Shown here in pieces: positions 1 to 6,278 of a stretch of 10,664 nucleotides of DNA. Made by a program: the position numbers and the translations under genes. Location of the stretch: NCBI GenBank assembly GCA_052139595.1, contig JBKQWK010000253.1, positions 1-10,664 of the forward strand, in the 5' to 3' direction. The first letter of the stretch is position 1. Each line of letters opens with the position of its first letter. The notes under the pieces are model-generated. The model saw nothing but the letters and a program-made list of their open reading frames with translations. It did no database searches and was not told where the DNA came from. Origin of the DNA: JBKQWK01 sp052139595. GTDB taxonomy: Bacteria > Actinomycetota > Thermoleophilia > UBA2241.

Positions 1-140
1 GCTGGATGAAGACCGTCGGCGGGCTGCGCAAGCTGCGCCACCGCGGCAAGGCCAAGGTGGCCGCGATCTTCACCTTCACCTGCGCGGCCTACAACCTGGT
101 GCGCCTGCGAAGTCTGCTGGCGGAGCCTGCTCTGGCATAG
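1..140 (+). CDS. IS transposase, C-terminal fragment (cut by window edge)
   Basis: The frame beginning at base 3 is open from the window edge and gives 45 residues, then TAG at 138-140. The peptide starts WMKTVGGLRKLRHRG and continues with an AAYNLVRLRSLL-type tail. This pattern (aromatic-x-K-T-x-G-G-hydrophobic-R-K, then AAYNLVR) is typical of the last part of DDE transposases of the IS5/IS1182 type, just after the catalytic glutamate region. The catalytic residues lie upstream of the window, so I cannot say whether the transposase is intact. The family assignment comes from recall of the tail motif; IS5 versus IS1182 is not settled. Confidence 0.75.
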   Translation, partial: WMKTVGGLRKLRHRGKAKVAAIFTFTCAAYNLVRLRSLLAEPALA

Positions 141-274
141 GACAACAGGCCAGGAGCCGGCCCTCCGCGCCCGCCCTGCGGGCTCGAAAGGCGCCGCATC
201 AGCCCGCCGCCCACCTTTGAGCACCTCCACTCGGCGACCGCGTTCCACTCAAGGCAGCCTTCTTCAGCGGCCTG
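141..274. other. Non-coding 3' tail of the IS element
   Basis: I see no coding region here. A GC-rich hairpin with 6-bp arms (GCCCGC at 169-174 and GCGGGC at 178-183, loop CCT) lies about 30 nt after the transposase stop. It has no T-run on either side, so it is not a standard intrinsic terminator, although it could slow transcription coming from either direction. The last 15 bases form the presumed terminal inverted repeat. Confidence 0.5.
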
Positions 275-1825
275 CTAGTGCAGGAAGTGCCGCCGACCGG
301 CAAACACCATGGCCGCGTCGTCGGCGTTGCAGGCAGCTACGGCAGCTTCATCGCCCTTGGAGCCGCCGGGCTGCATGAACGCCGTCACGCCGGCGCCGAT
401 CGCCAGCTCGACGGCGTCGGGAAACGGGAAGAAGGCGTCGGAGCCGACCACGGCGCCGGTCAGGTCGGCCGGCATCGCCTTTGCTTTATCGATGGCGATG
501 CGGGTCGAGTCAACGCGGCTCATCTGGCCGGCACCTATCCCCAGCGTGGCCAGATTCCTGGCGATAACGATGGCGTTGCTCTTGACGTGCTTGGCGACGC
601 GATAGGCAAAGATCAGGTCGCCCCACTCGCGTTCCGTGGGGTGACGCTTGCTCGCTATCTGCATCTCGCCACGCTCTTCGATGTCGTTGTCTTTGTCTTG
701 CACCAGCACGCCGCCAAGGACGCGTTTGTAGTCCATCTCGCCGAGATTGCTCTGGCGGCGCTCCTTGCTGGCGAGAATGCGGATATCGTTCTTTTGCTGC
801 AGGATCGCCAACGCATCTTCATCGTATGCTGGCGCGTAGAGCACCTCGACGAAAAGTTCATGGAGCTTGGCGGCGAGTTCTTTATCGACGACACGGTTAA
901 CGACAATGACGGAGCCGAAGGCGGACACGGGGTCGCAGGCAAGGGCGTTGTCGTAGGCCGTCACCAGGTTCTCACCCAGGGCGCAACCGCAGGGGTTGTT
1001 GTGTTTGACGATGACCACGCAGGGCAGCGTGAATTCGTCGCAGATCTGCCGCGCCGCGCTGAGGTCGTAGAGGTTGTTGAAGCCCAGCTGCTTGCCGTGC
1101 AGCTGCTCGACCTGACTGAGCAGGTGCTGACGCTGCCCGACTTCGGCATAGTAGGCAGCGCGCTGGTGCGGGTTCTCGCCGTACTTGAGGTCCATGACCT
1201 TTTCATAGTCGCGCAACACGTAGCGGGGAAAGTCACCTTCGCGCTCGCTGAACCAGTTGGCGATGACGAAGTCGTAGTGAGCCGTGCGGTGAAAGGCCTT
1301 GGTCGCCAGGCTGCGGCATGTCTCCAGGCTCAACTCGCCATTGTGGTCGCGCAGCTCATCAAGGACCTCATCGTAATCGCTGCTGTCGGTGACGACGGCG
1401 ACGCCGGCGTGATTCTTGGCGGCGGCGCGGATCATGCTCGGTCCGCCAATATCGATGTTCTCGATCACGGTGGCGTCGTCAACGCCGCGGCGGTTGGCCA
1501 CTTCTTCGAATGGATAGAGGCTGCAGACGACCATGTCGATCGGCGCGATGCCGTGCTCGGCGATGGTCTGCATGTGCTCGGGAACGTCGCGGCGGGCAAG
1601 AATACCGGCCATCAGTCGCGGATGCATGGTCTTGACGCGACCGTCGAGCATCTCGGGAAAGCCGGTGACCTCTTCGACCAGGGTCACCGGTATGCCGCTC
1701 TCCTTCAGCAAGCGGGCCGTGCCGCCGGTGGAGATCAGCTGCACGCCCAAGTCGGTCAGCCCGCGCGCAAACGCGTCCAGACCGCTCTTATTGAATACCG
1801 AGATGAGGGCTCGCTGGACCTTCAC
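275..1825 (-). CDS. purH: Bifunctional AICAR formyltransferase / IMP cyclohydrolase
   Basis: PurH catalyses the last two steps of IMP synthesis: it formylates AICAR with 10-formyl-THF, then closes the ring to IMP. The product is 516 residues, a normal bacterial length. The N-terminal MGS-like IMP cyclohydrolase domain (about 1-195) shows STGGTARLL (32-40) and DGRVKTMHP (61-69). The AICAR transformylase domain follows, with LKYGENPHQ (213-221), the catalytic Lys-His pair in KHNNPCG (K274, H275), IGAGQMSRVDS and SDAFFPFPD. It ends in the family-typical RHFLH. The start is GTG at 1825, preceded by AAGGGAGAG and by a 16-nt leader shared with purN. It lies 174 nt after the HAD gene. Its TAG stop is part of the CTAG at the IS boundary, and the reading frame looks undamaged. 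Confidence 0.97.
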   Translation of the reverse strand: MKVQRALISVFNKSGLDAFARGLTDLGVQLISTGGTARLLKESGIPVTLVEEVTGFPEMLDGRVKTMHPRLMAGILARRDVPEHMQTIAEHGIAPIDMVVCSLYPFEEVANRRGVDDATVIENIDIGGPSMIRAAAKNHAGVAVVTDSSDYDEVLDELRDHNGELSLETCRSLATKAFHRTAHYDFVIANWFSEREGDFPRYVLRDYEKVMDLKYGENPHQRAAYYAEVGQRQHLLSQVEQLHGKQLGFNNLYDLSAARQICDEFTLPCVVIVKHNNPCGCALGENLVTAYDNALACDPVSAFGSVIVVNRVVDKELAAKLHELFVEVLYAPAYDEDALAILQQKNDIRILASKERRQSNLGEMDYKRVLGGVLVQDKDNDIEERGEMQIASKRHPTEREWGDLIFAYRVAKHVKSNAIVIARNLATLGIGAGQMSRVDSTRIAIDKAKAMPADLTGAVVGSDAFFPFPDAVELAIGAGVTAFMQPGGSKGDEAAVAACNADDAAMVFAGRRHFLH

Positions 1826-1832
1826 TGGGCTC

Positions 1833-1848
1833 TCCCTTCGTTGCCTGC
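1833..1848 (-). repeat. 16-nt leader repeat, purH copy
   Basis: On the minus strand the sequence GCAGGCAACGAAGGGA ends 7 nt before the purH GTG. It contains the Shine-Dalgarno-like GAAGGGA. An identical copy with identical spacing precedes purN (3994-4009). The shared spacing supports GTG at 1825 as the true start. Confidence 0.75.
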
Positions 1849-1873
1849 AGTACCCCGAATCTTCTGCTGCGAG

Positions 1874-1900
1874 TCTATACGGATGGGCAGGGCAGGTGAA
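1874..1900 (-). promoter_or_regulatory. Weak candidate promoter for purH
   Basis: On the minus strand TTCACC (-35-like) is followed after 15 nt by TATAGA (-10-like), about 50 nt before the purH GTG. The -10 match is fair, the -35 match is poor and the spacer is short. It is listed because the gap is unusually long for this operon. Confidence 0.15.
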
Positions 1901-1999
1901 GTGGCAGGCCTGTGGGCCTTGCTGAGAGCGGAGCGGAGTGGAGTGGCTGAGGAGCGCGCGGTCCGACCGCGAAGTGCAAGGTCCGGCCGTGCGCCGCGC

Positions 2000-3118
2000 T
2001 CAACCCAGATTGGCGAGATGCTCACCGCGCACAGCCGTGCGGGCGGCGCGCGAGGCAGCAGTGAGCGCCGCCGTGTCTTCGGCGATGATGCCGAGACGCG
2101 GTAGGGCGGCGGTGTCAGGCTGCGAATCGCCGCCAATGGCGCCAGGTTGCGGGTGAGCGCCGCCGCCTGCTGTCGCTGCGGCCGGCGGCTGCCAGGCGCG
2201 CGCCAGTCGGCGGGAGGCGGCGACGCCGCCGCCCGCAAAAGCGCGTGCGAGATCGAGCGTCGGGTACGCGTCGACGGCGGCGACGGCAAACTCCGCCGCC
2301 GCCAGGGCATACCTATTGCCGTTGAAGCTCAGGGAAACTCCGCCCCGTTGCTTGACCGCGGCCAACGCCGGCGCGTCGGTGACCGAGTCACCGACATACA
2401 TGACGTCGGCGCTGCCTGCGGTGGCAGCGATGATTTCGTCCAGAGCCAGCAGCTTGCCGTGCCCGCCGACGGGATGCACGGCGGCGACCATCTCGGCGGC
2501 CACCGGCGCGTGCTGTTCCAGTTCACTGCCAAATAGGGCGTCGAAGGCGTGTATCGTGGCGCGGTCGTCCGCATCGAGATCGTCGACAGAGGTGGCGTCG
2601 GCGGGTGGCGCCAGCAGCGGTTGCTGGCTGATCCACTGGGCCTGACTGCGCAGCCAGGTTACTTCGGCGCGGGGCAGGTGCCAGCGATCGAGGCTCAACT
2701 CCGTGCAGCGACAGTTGGCGAACGGCAGCCCGAGCAGGTCGGCTACGGCACGCACATAGGGGGTGTAGGACGTCGAGATGATGAACACTGCCATCAGCGC
2801 GCGCACGCCGGCCACGAGGTCGACGGCGCCGGTCACGGCCACGAGAGTCTCGCGGCTGAACTTCTCGACAGCGGCATCATCCAAACCGAAAGCGCGCAGA
2901 AACGGCGCCATGAACGCCAGGGTGGTACCGGCGTTGTACCCGGGCTTACGAATGATGTCGGCAAGAACGTCATCGTACTTGCTCAGGCGGGCGAACAGGT
3001 CACCGCCGGCGGGCAGATAAGCGGCCGCTAGCTCGGCCGCGTTGTCGTTGCGCGTCAGCGGTCCTTCGCAGTCGCTGACGAAGAGCGGTTGTCGGTGGGC
3101 GGCGGTGACGTTCTTCAT
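2000..3118 (-). CDS. HAD-superfamily phosphatase-like protein (EhaR/COG4030-like)
   Basis: The predicted product is a cytosolic HAD-fold hydrolase of 372 residues with unknown substrate. HAD motif I is SDCEGPLTRND, with nucleophile D16 and Glu (E18) where most HAD phosphatases have the second Asp. Motif II is STSYTPYV (S115/T116), the motif III lysine is probably K222 in GHGKLLAL, and motif IV is VGDSVTDAPAL (D244, D248). The DCEGP signature matches, from recall, proteins labelled 'energy-converting hydrogenase A subunit R' in methanogens and some Chloroflexota; no hydrogenase gene is nearby. Residues about 295-345 are an Ala/Gly/Pro-rich stretch before a conserved-looking tail (LPRLGII to RGEHLANLG). 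The start is ATG at 3118, 52 nt after purN, with only a weak GGGG ribosome site. Its position inside a purine operon suggests a role with a phosphorylated purine intermediate, but this is inference. Confidence 0.8.
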   Translation of the reverse strand: MKNVTAAHRQPLFVSDCEGPLTRNDNAAELAAAYLPAGGDLFARLSKYDDVLADIIRKPGYNAGTTLAFMAPFLRAFGLDDAAVEKFSRETLVAVTGAVDLVAGVRALMAVFIISTSYTPYVRAVADLLGLPFANCRCTELSLDRWHLPRAEVTWLRSQAQWISQQPLLAPPADATSVDDLDADDRATIHAFDALFGSELEQHAPVAAEMVAAVHPVGGHGKLLALDEIIAATAGSADVMYVGDSVTDAPALAAVKQRGGVSLSFNGNRYALAAAEFAVAAVDAYPTLDLARAFAGGGVAASRRLARAWQPPAAATAGGGAHPQPGAIGGDSQPDTAALPRLGIIAEDTAALTAASRAARTAVRGEHLANLG

Positions 3119-3139
3119 GCGCCCCGGTCACAGTCATCG

Positions 3140-3167
3140 CGCCCGTTGTTTGTCTCAGGCACGGGCG
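3140..3167 (-). other. Short hairpin between purN and the HAD gene
   Basis: CGCCCGT and ACGGGCG form a perfect 7-bp stem around a 14-nt loop, just after the purN stop. There is no U-run after it, so termination is unlikely. It may be chance in GC-rich DNA. Confidence 0.25.
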
Positions 3168-3170
3168 TGG

Positions 3171-3986
3171 TCACGGCCGGGTGGCGAGTTCCTCATCGAC
3201 CAAAGTCGTGAGATCGAGCGGCAGCCGCGCCGATTCGGAGAAGACGGCGCCATTGCCGGCCGTCTGCAACTTGCCGAGTACGAACTGCTTGATCGTCTGA
3301 TAGAGGAGCGGAATCTCGCGCCGCTCACCGCGGGCGCGGATGGCGGCAAACAGCGGCTCCGCTTCGCCTTCGGTCGCCGCGATCTCGTCCAGCGTCTGTG
3401 TCTTGAGCTTGGCGTGAAGCTGGTCCCAGAGCGGGTCCCACTCCGGGCCATGCAGCGAGAATGAGTCGAAAGCGATCACCGGACCACGGTCGAGCTCCGG
3501 GGTCATCAGATGGATCATGGCACCATTCTCCTTGGCGTTCTCGCGCAGGAGCTGCCAGACGACGCGTTGCCAGGTGCCGGTCGGGCCCTGGGGAAGTGCT
3601 GGATGCAGGTTCAAGCCCGGGTAACGCCGACACATGGCGGGACTGACAATGAGCATGTATCCCGCCAGGACGAGAACGTTCAGTCGATACGGACCGAGCA
3701 TGCGCTGGACCTGCTCATGAAACTCTTCTCGCCACTGGCGGCGGTCCTGGCCGGAGTCCTGAGCGCGTTGCCAGTTCTTGGCGCTAGAGAGAGTGAGCGT
3801 GGGGAAGCCGAGTCTCTGGACCAGGTCGAGAAAGCGGTCGCTCTCTGGGCTCTCGCCACGTTCGCGATCACAGAAGACGGCGCCAATGTCGAGGTCGATT
3901 TCGTCCTGCTGCGTGCGGCCGACGATATCGCTGAGCAGATTGCCGGCCGCCTGATCGCGTCCCGTTGAAAGCCAGCCGATTCTCAT
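3171..3986 (-). CDS. purN: Divergent phosphoribosylglycinamide formyltransferase (PurN-like)
   Basis: The predicted role is transfer of the formyl group from 10-formyl-THF to GAR, giving FGAR, the third step of IMP synthesis. From ATG 3986 the product is 271 residues, longer than usual PurN (about 190-215). The formyltransferase catalytic triad is present: N126 and H128 in GLNLHPALPQGP, and D166 in TPELDRGPVI. The usual HPSLLP loop is replaced by HPALPQGPTGTWQ, and the N-terminus reads MRIGWLSTGRDQAAGNLL. About 95 residues follow the catalytic Asp, more than in ordinary PurN. From recall, similar proteins occur in Chloroflexota. The frame stays open upstream to 4178, but that part overlaps the kinase gene and looks like a shadow. 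ATG 3986 has GAAGGGA upstream and the 16-nt leader shared with purH. PurN is the simplest assignment, since no other GAR formyltransferase is visible; another formyl acceptor is possible. Confidence 0.82.
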   Translation of the reverse strand: MRIGWLSTGRDQAAGNLLSDIVGRTQQDEIDLDIGAVFCDRERGESPESDRFLDLVQRLGFPTLTLSSAKNWQRAQDSGQDRRQWREEFHEQVQRMLGPYRLNVLVLAGYMLIVSPAMCRRYPGLNLHPALPQGPTGTWQRVVWQLLRENAKENGAMIHLMTPELDRGPVIAFDSFSLHGPEWDPLWDQLHAKLKTQTLDEIAATEGEAEPLFAAIRARGERREIPLLYQTIKQFVLGKLQTAGNGAVFSESARLPLDLTTLVDEELATRP

Positions 3987-3993
3987 CGCCACA

Positions 3994-4009
3994 TCCCTTC
4001 GTTGCCTGC
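3994..4009 (-). repeat. 16-nt leader repeat, purN copy
   Basis: On the minus strand the sequence GCAGGCAACGAAGGGA ends 7 nt before the purN ATG and is identical to the copy at 1833-1848 before purH. It includes the likely ribosome-binding site and helps fix the start of purN. Confidence 0.75.
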
Positions 4010-4044
4010 GGCCGCCGGGTTCGTCGGCGACACGCATCGTTCTT

Positions 4045-5031
4045 TTACCAGGCGCCGACCGCGTCGCGCTCTTCGGCCAGGCGGTCACGCCACTGGTCGG
4101 CGGTGGGGTAGGCGCTGCGGCCGATGCCGCCGATGCCACGCGAGGCGGCCCACGCCGCCAGGCGGCCGGCCGCCTCAAGCCCGACGTTGGTTAACAGGCC
4201 GGCGATAAAGCCGGCGGCGAAGAGGTCGCCGGCGCCGGTAACATCAACCACTTCGGCCGGCAGCGGCGGCACGAACAGATCGACGCGTTTGCCGACCAGG
4301 CGCGCGCCGCGACTGCCCATTTTGGCGACGACCAGCCCCACGCCGACGTTGAGGAGAAAGTCGATCGCTTCATCCTTGGGAAGGCCACAGAACAGCTCCA
4401 GCTCGCGCTCGGTGGCGAACAAGTAGGAGCATCGTTTGAGCAGGGGGATGAAACGCTTCACGCCTTTGCGCGCATACAGTTCACCGGGATCGAAGGCAAT
4501 TTCGGTCTCGGCCGGGAGTCGGTGCAGCAGAGCCAGCTGGGCGGCCAGCGGCCCGTCGCCGACGTACGACGTGAAGAAGGCGAAGCGTGGGCGTGGCAAA
4601 TGGCGCGGTAGGTCGCCGGGGCTGAAATCATCATTAGCCGCCGGCAGAACGAGATTGCGGCGTTCGCCGTCTTCGTCGAGCAGCACGAAGACGCGACCGC
4701 TCGAGCCCTGACGAATGACCTGGCGTGTCTGCGCCGGCGCCAGGTCGTCAAGCAGCCAGGTGCCCTCGTCGTCGGCACCGACGCGGCCGAGCATAGCGGT
4801 CGCAAAGCCCATCCGGGCCAGTGCATAAATCGTGTTGGCCGCTTGGCCACCGCCTGATCGCTGCGGCGTCACATGGACGAGTGCCTCTTCGATCGCGCGT
4901 CGCAGGGCCGGCTCAACGAGTATCTCCGAGCCGGCCGCCGGCAGCTCGTCCCAGAGGGCGAATGAGGCCGGCAGTCGGTAGATCAGATCGAGGTTGATCG
5001 CCCCGCAGCCGAGCACGTCGACCGGCTTCAC
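4045..5031 (-). CDS. PfkB-family carbohydrate/nucleoside kinase
   Basis: This is a 328-residue ribokinase-fold (PfkB) kinase, predicted to phosphorylate a sugar or nucleoside with ATP in the cytosol. The N-terminal part has the substrate-side glycine motif SGGGQAANT (59-67). The C-terminal PfkB signature VVDVTGAGDLFAAGF contains the anion-hole GAGD and catalytic base D269. In the NXXE motif involved in Mg/phosphate binding, the aligned residues appear to be TERE (207-210), with Thr in place of Asn. GTG at 5031 overlaps the purM stop as GTGA, which suggests translational coupling to purM. The substrate cannot be read from sequence. Candidates are adenosine or inosine/guanosine kinase, ribokinase, or an aminoimidazole riboside kinase, which would re-phosphorylate the dephosphorylated PurM product. 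The last idea rests only on gene position. Confidence 0.88.
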   Translation of the reverse strand: MKPVDVLGCGAINLDLIYRLPASFALWDELPAAGSEILVEPALRRAIEEALVHVTPQRSGGGQAANTIYALARMGFATAMLGRVGADDEGTWLLDDLAPAQTRQVIRQGSSGRVFVLLDEDGERRNLVLPAANDDFSPGDLPRHLPRPRFAFFTSYVGDGPLAAQLALLHRLPAETEIAFDPGELYARKGVKRFIPLLKRCSYLFATERELELFCGLPKDEAIDFLLNVGVGLVVAKMGSRGARLVGKRVDLFVPPLPAEVVDVTGAGDLFAAGFIAGLLTNVGLEAAGRLAAWAASRGIGGIGRSAYPTADQWRDRLAEERDAVGAW

Positions 5032-6110
5032 AGGGCCAGCTTTCCTGTGTAGCGTACGGGCCCGCCGCCGTTGCGGGCTGTGACCGTGCCGACGACATGA
5101 GCGCGCAAGCCGACGCGCGCGATGACGTCCTGCGCTCTGCCCAGCTCGTCGGCGGGCAGGACGAGCACCATGCCGAGGCCGCAGTTAAACGTTGTCAACA
5201 AGTCGTCGTGGGCCACACCGAGACCATGCAGCCACGTGAAGACGGCCGGGGGCCGCCAGCTGGCCAGGTCGATCTCGGCCGCCAGATTGCTGGGCAGCGC
5301 ACGGCCGACATTATCGGGAAAGCCGCCGCCGGTGATATGTGCGGCAGCATGCACCGCGCAGGCGTGGCCGAGGTCGCGCAGCACAGGACTGTAGATAGTC
5401 GTCGGTGTGAGAATCACATCGCCCACGCTGGCGTTAGGGCCGGCGATCGTGCAGAACGCGCCGCCCTGAGTGAGGAACTTGCTGTGCGGGTCGATACCGT
5501 GCTCACGAAGCAGTACTCGCACCAGCGAGAAACCGTTGCTGTGCAAGCCGCTCGATTCGAGACCAAGGAGCAGGTCGCCGGCGACTACCCGGTTTGGCCC
5601 CCACAATTCGCCGCGTTCGACTACGCCGACGGCGAATCCCGCCATGTCAAAGTCGGCTGCGTTCTTGAAATGCCCGGGGTGTTCAGCTGTTTCGCCGCCC
5701 AGGAGCACGCAGCCGGCGCGCAGACAGCCTTCGTCAACGCCGCCGACCAGCTCTGCGACCCGCTCCGGCTCGACCTGCCCCGTCACAAGGTAGTCGAGAA
5801 AGAAAAGCGGCGTGGCGCCGCAGGCGGAGATGTCGTTGACGCTCATGGCCACCAGATCGATGCCGATTGTGCTGTAGCGACCGTACTCCTGAGCGACCAT
5901 GACCTTGGTGCCCACTCCATCGGTGCCGGCGACCAGGACGGGGTCGGTTAGCGGCGGCATGCCCATGACGCCGCCGAAGCCGCCGATGCCTTCGATCACC
6001 AGCGGGTGCTGCGTCGACTTGAGGCGCTGCTGCAGCAGGCGCACGGCCTCGTTGCCGGCGGCGACGTTGACGCCGGCATCGCGATAGGTAAAGGAGTGGT
6101 CGTCGCTCAC
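5028..6110 (-). CDS. purM: Phosphoribosylformylglycinamidine cyclo-ligase (AIR synthetase)
   Basis: PurM closes the imidazole ring, converting FGAM and ATP to AIR, the fifth step of the pathway. The product is 360 residues from GTG 6110, slightly above the usual 340-350. Motifs in order are FTYRDAGVNV near the N-terminus, AGTDGVGTKV (61-70), MSVNDISACGATP (89-101), GGETAEHPG (138-146), HITGGGFPDN (258-267) and FNCGLGM (308-314), all typical of the PurM/AIRS ATP-binding superfamily. GTG 6110 is preferred because homologues start at this SDxxxTYxDAG segment and GGGAGGG lies just upstream. A TTG at 6122, preceded by GGGGGAG, would add four residues and cannot be excluded. The gene follows purF after a hairpin-bearing gap and overlaps the next gene by 4 nt. 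Confidence 0.96.
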   Translation of the reverse strand: MSDDHSFTYRDAGVNVAAGNEAVRLLQQRLKSTQHPLVIEGIGGFGGVMGMPPLTDPVLVAGTDGVGTKVMVAQEYGRYSTIGIDLVAMSVNDISACGATPLFFLDYLVTGQVEPERVAELVGGVDEGCLRAGCVLLGGETAEHPGHFKNAADFDMAGFAVGVVERGELWGPNRVVAGDLLLGLESSGLHSNGFSLVRVLLREHGIDPHSKFLTQGGAFCTIAGPNASVGDVILTPTTIYSPVLRDLGHACAVHAAAHITGGGFPDNVGRALPSNLAAEIDLASWRPPAVFTWLHGLGVAHDDLLTTFNCGLGMVLVLPADELGRAQDVIARVGLRAHVVGTVTARNGGGPVRYTGKLAL

Positions 6111-6278
6111 GCGCCCTCCCAAGGTGGCTCCCCCTCGAGGCCGCCGATGGCGGCCTCATAACGCTAGTTTACGCGGTTGGGCAGGTCTGCGGCCAGTCGG
6201 CCGCCAGCCGCCGCTGCGCCAGCCGTGCTCGCCGGCAGGCAAGCGTGCGCGCTCTGCCGATCGCTATGCCGCCACCGC
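6111..6278 (-). other. Intergenic region between purF and purM
   Basis: I see no convincing gene in these 168 nt. The region is strongly GC-rich and holds two perfect inverted repeats: a 9-bp hairpin at 6137-6157 and a 6-bp GCGGCC/GGCCGC hairpin at 6189-6204. The last bases before purM contain two overlapping ribosome-binding candidates, GGGGGAG for a TTG start and GGGAGGG for the GTG start. Confidence 0.5.
6137..6157 (-). promoter_or_regulatory. Strong 9-bp hairpin upstream of purM
   Basis: GAGGCCGCC and GGCGGCCTC pair perfectly around a 3-nt loop, 26 nt before the purM GTG (14 nt before the alternative TTG). No U-run follows in the direction of transcription, so a simple terminator is unlikely. 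Possible roles are mRNA processing or stability, or control of purM translation; no function is shown by the sequence. Confidence 0.45.

Larger units (their letters stand above)
1..278 (+). mobile_element. 3' end of an IS element (IS5/IS1182-like), ending at a CTAG target
   Basis: The segment holds the C-terminus of a DDE-type transposase, about 120 nt of non-coding tail, and a terminal sequence TTCTTCAGCGGCCTG (260-274) followed by CTAG (275-278). Its reverse complement, CTAGCAGGCCGCTGAAGAA, resembles the terminal inverted repeats with a CTAG target that I recall for IS elements of this type. The left end lies outside the window, so the paired repeat and the second CTAG copy cannot be seen. 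The boundary is therefore inferred from this single end. The element abuts the purH stop codon, and its transposase is convergent with purH. Confidence 0.65.
1826..1999 (-). other. Intergenic region between the HAD gene and purH
   Basis: This is the longest gap in the cluster, and I find no convincing ORF in it. Plus-strand bases 1926-1945 are four tandem 5-mers (GAGCG, GAGCG, GAGTG, GAGTG). A near-perfect inverted repeat CGCGGTC-C-GACCGCG occurs at about 1957-1971. A small hairpin with AGGCC/GGCCT arms lies at 1906-1919. In the purH direction a TATAGA sequence (1874-1879) follows TTCACC (1895-1900) with a 15-nt spacer, a weak sigma70-like arrangement. The purH ribosome-binding region lies at the left end of the gap. 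None of this is proof of an internal promoter. Confidence 0.4.

Noticed and set aside
169..183. Hairpin after the transposase as an intrinsic terminator
   Set aside because: It has no T-run on either strand, and a 6-bp GC stem is common by chance in such GC-rich DNA.
278..2104. 608-codon open frame on the plus strand
   Set aside because: It lies antisense to purH and the HAD gene. The purH frame on the other strand has full family motifs, and long antisense frames are common in GC-rich DNA.
1822..2310. 162-codon minus-strand frame covering the HAD-purH gap
   Set aside because: It overlaps the HAD gene out of frame, is rich in Arg/Pro/Ser/Ala and has no motif. The HAD tail in the other frame looks conserved to its stop.
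3987..4178. In-frame upstream extension of purN by 64 codons
   Set aside because: It overlaps the 3' end of the kinase gene and is low-complexity (Ala/Pro/Arg-rich). The formyltransferase fold begins at MRIGWLSTG, which has its own ribosome site.
5097..5951. 284-codon plus-strand frame opposite purM
   Set aside because: It is antisense to purM motifs and has no family resemblance.
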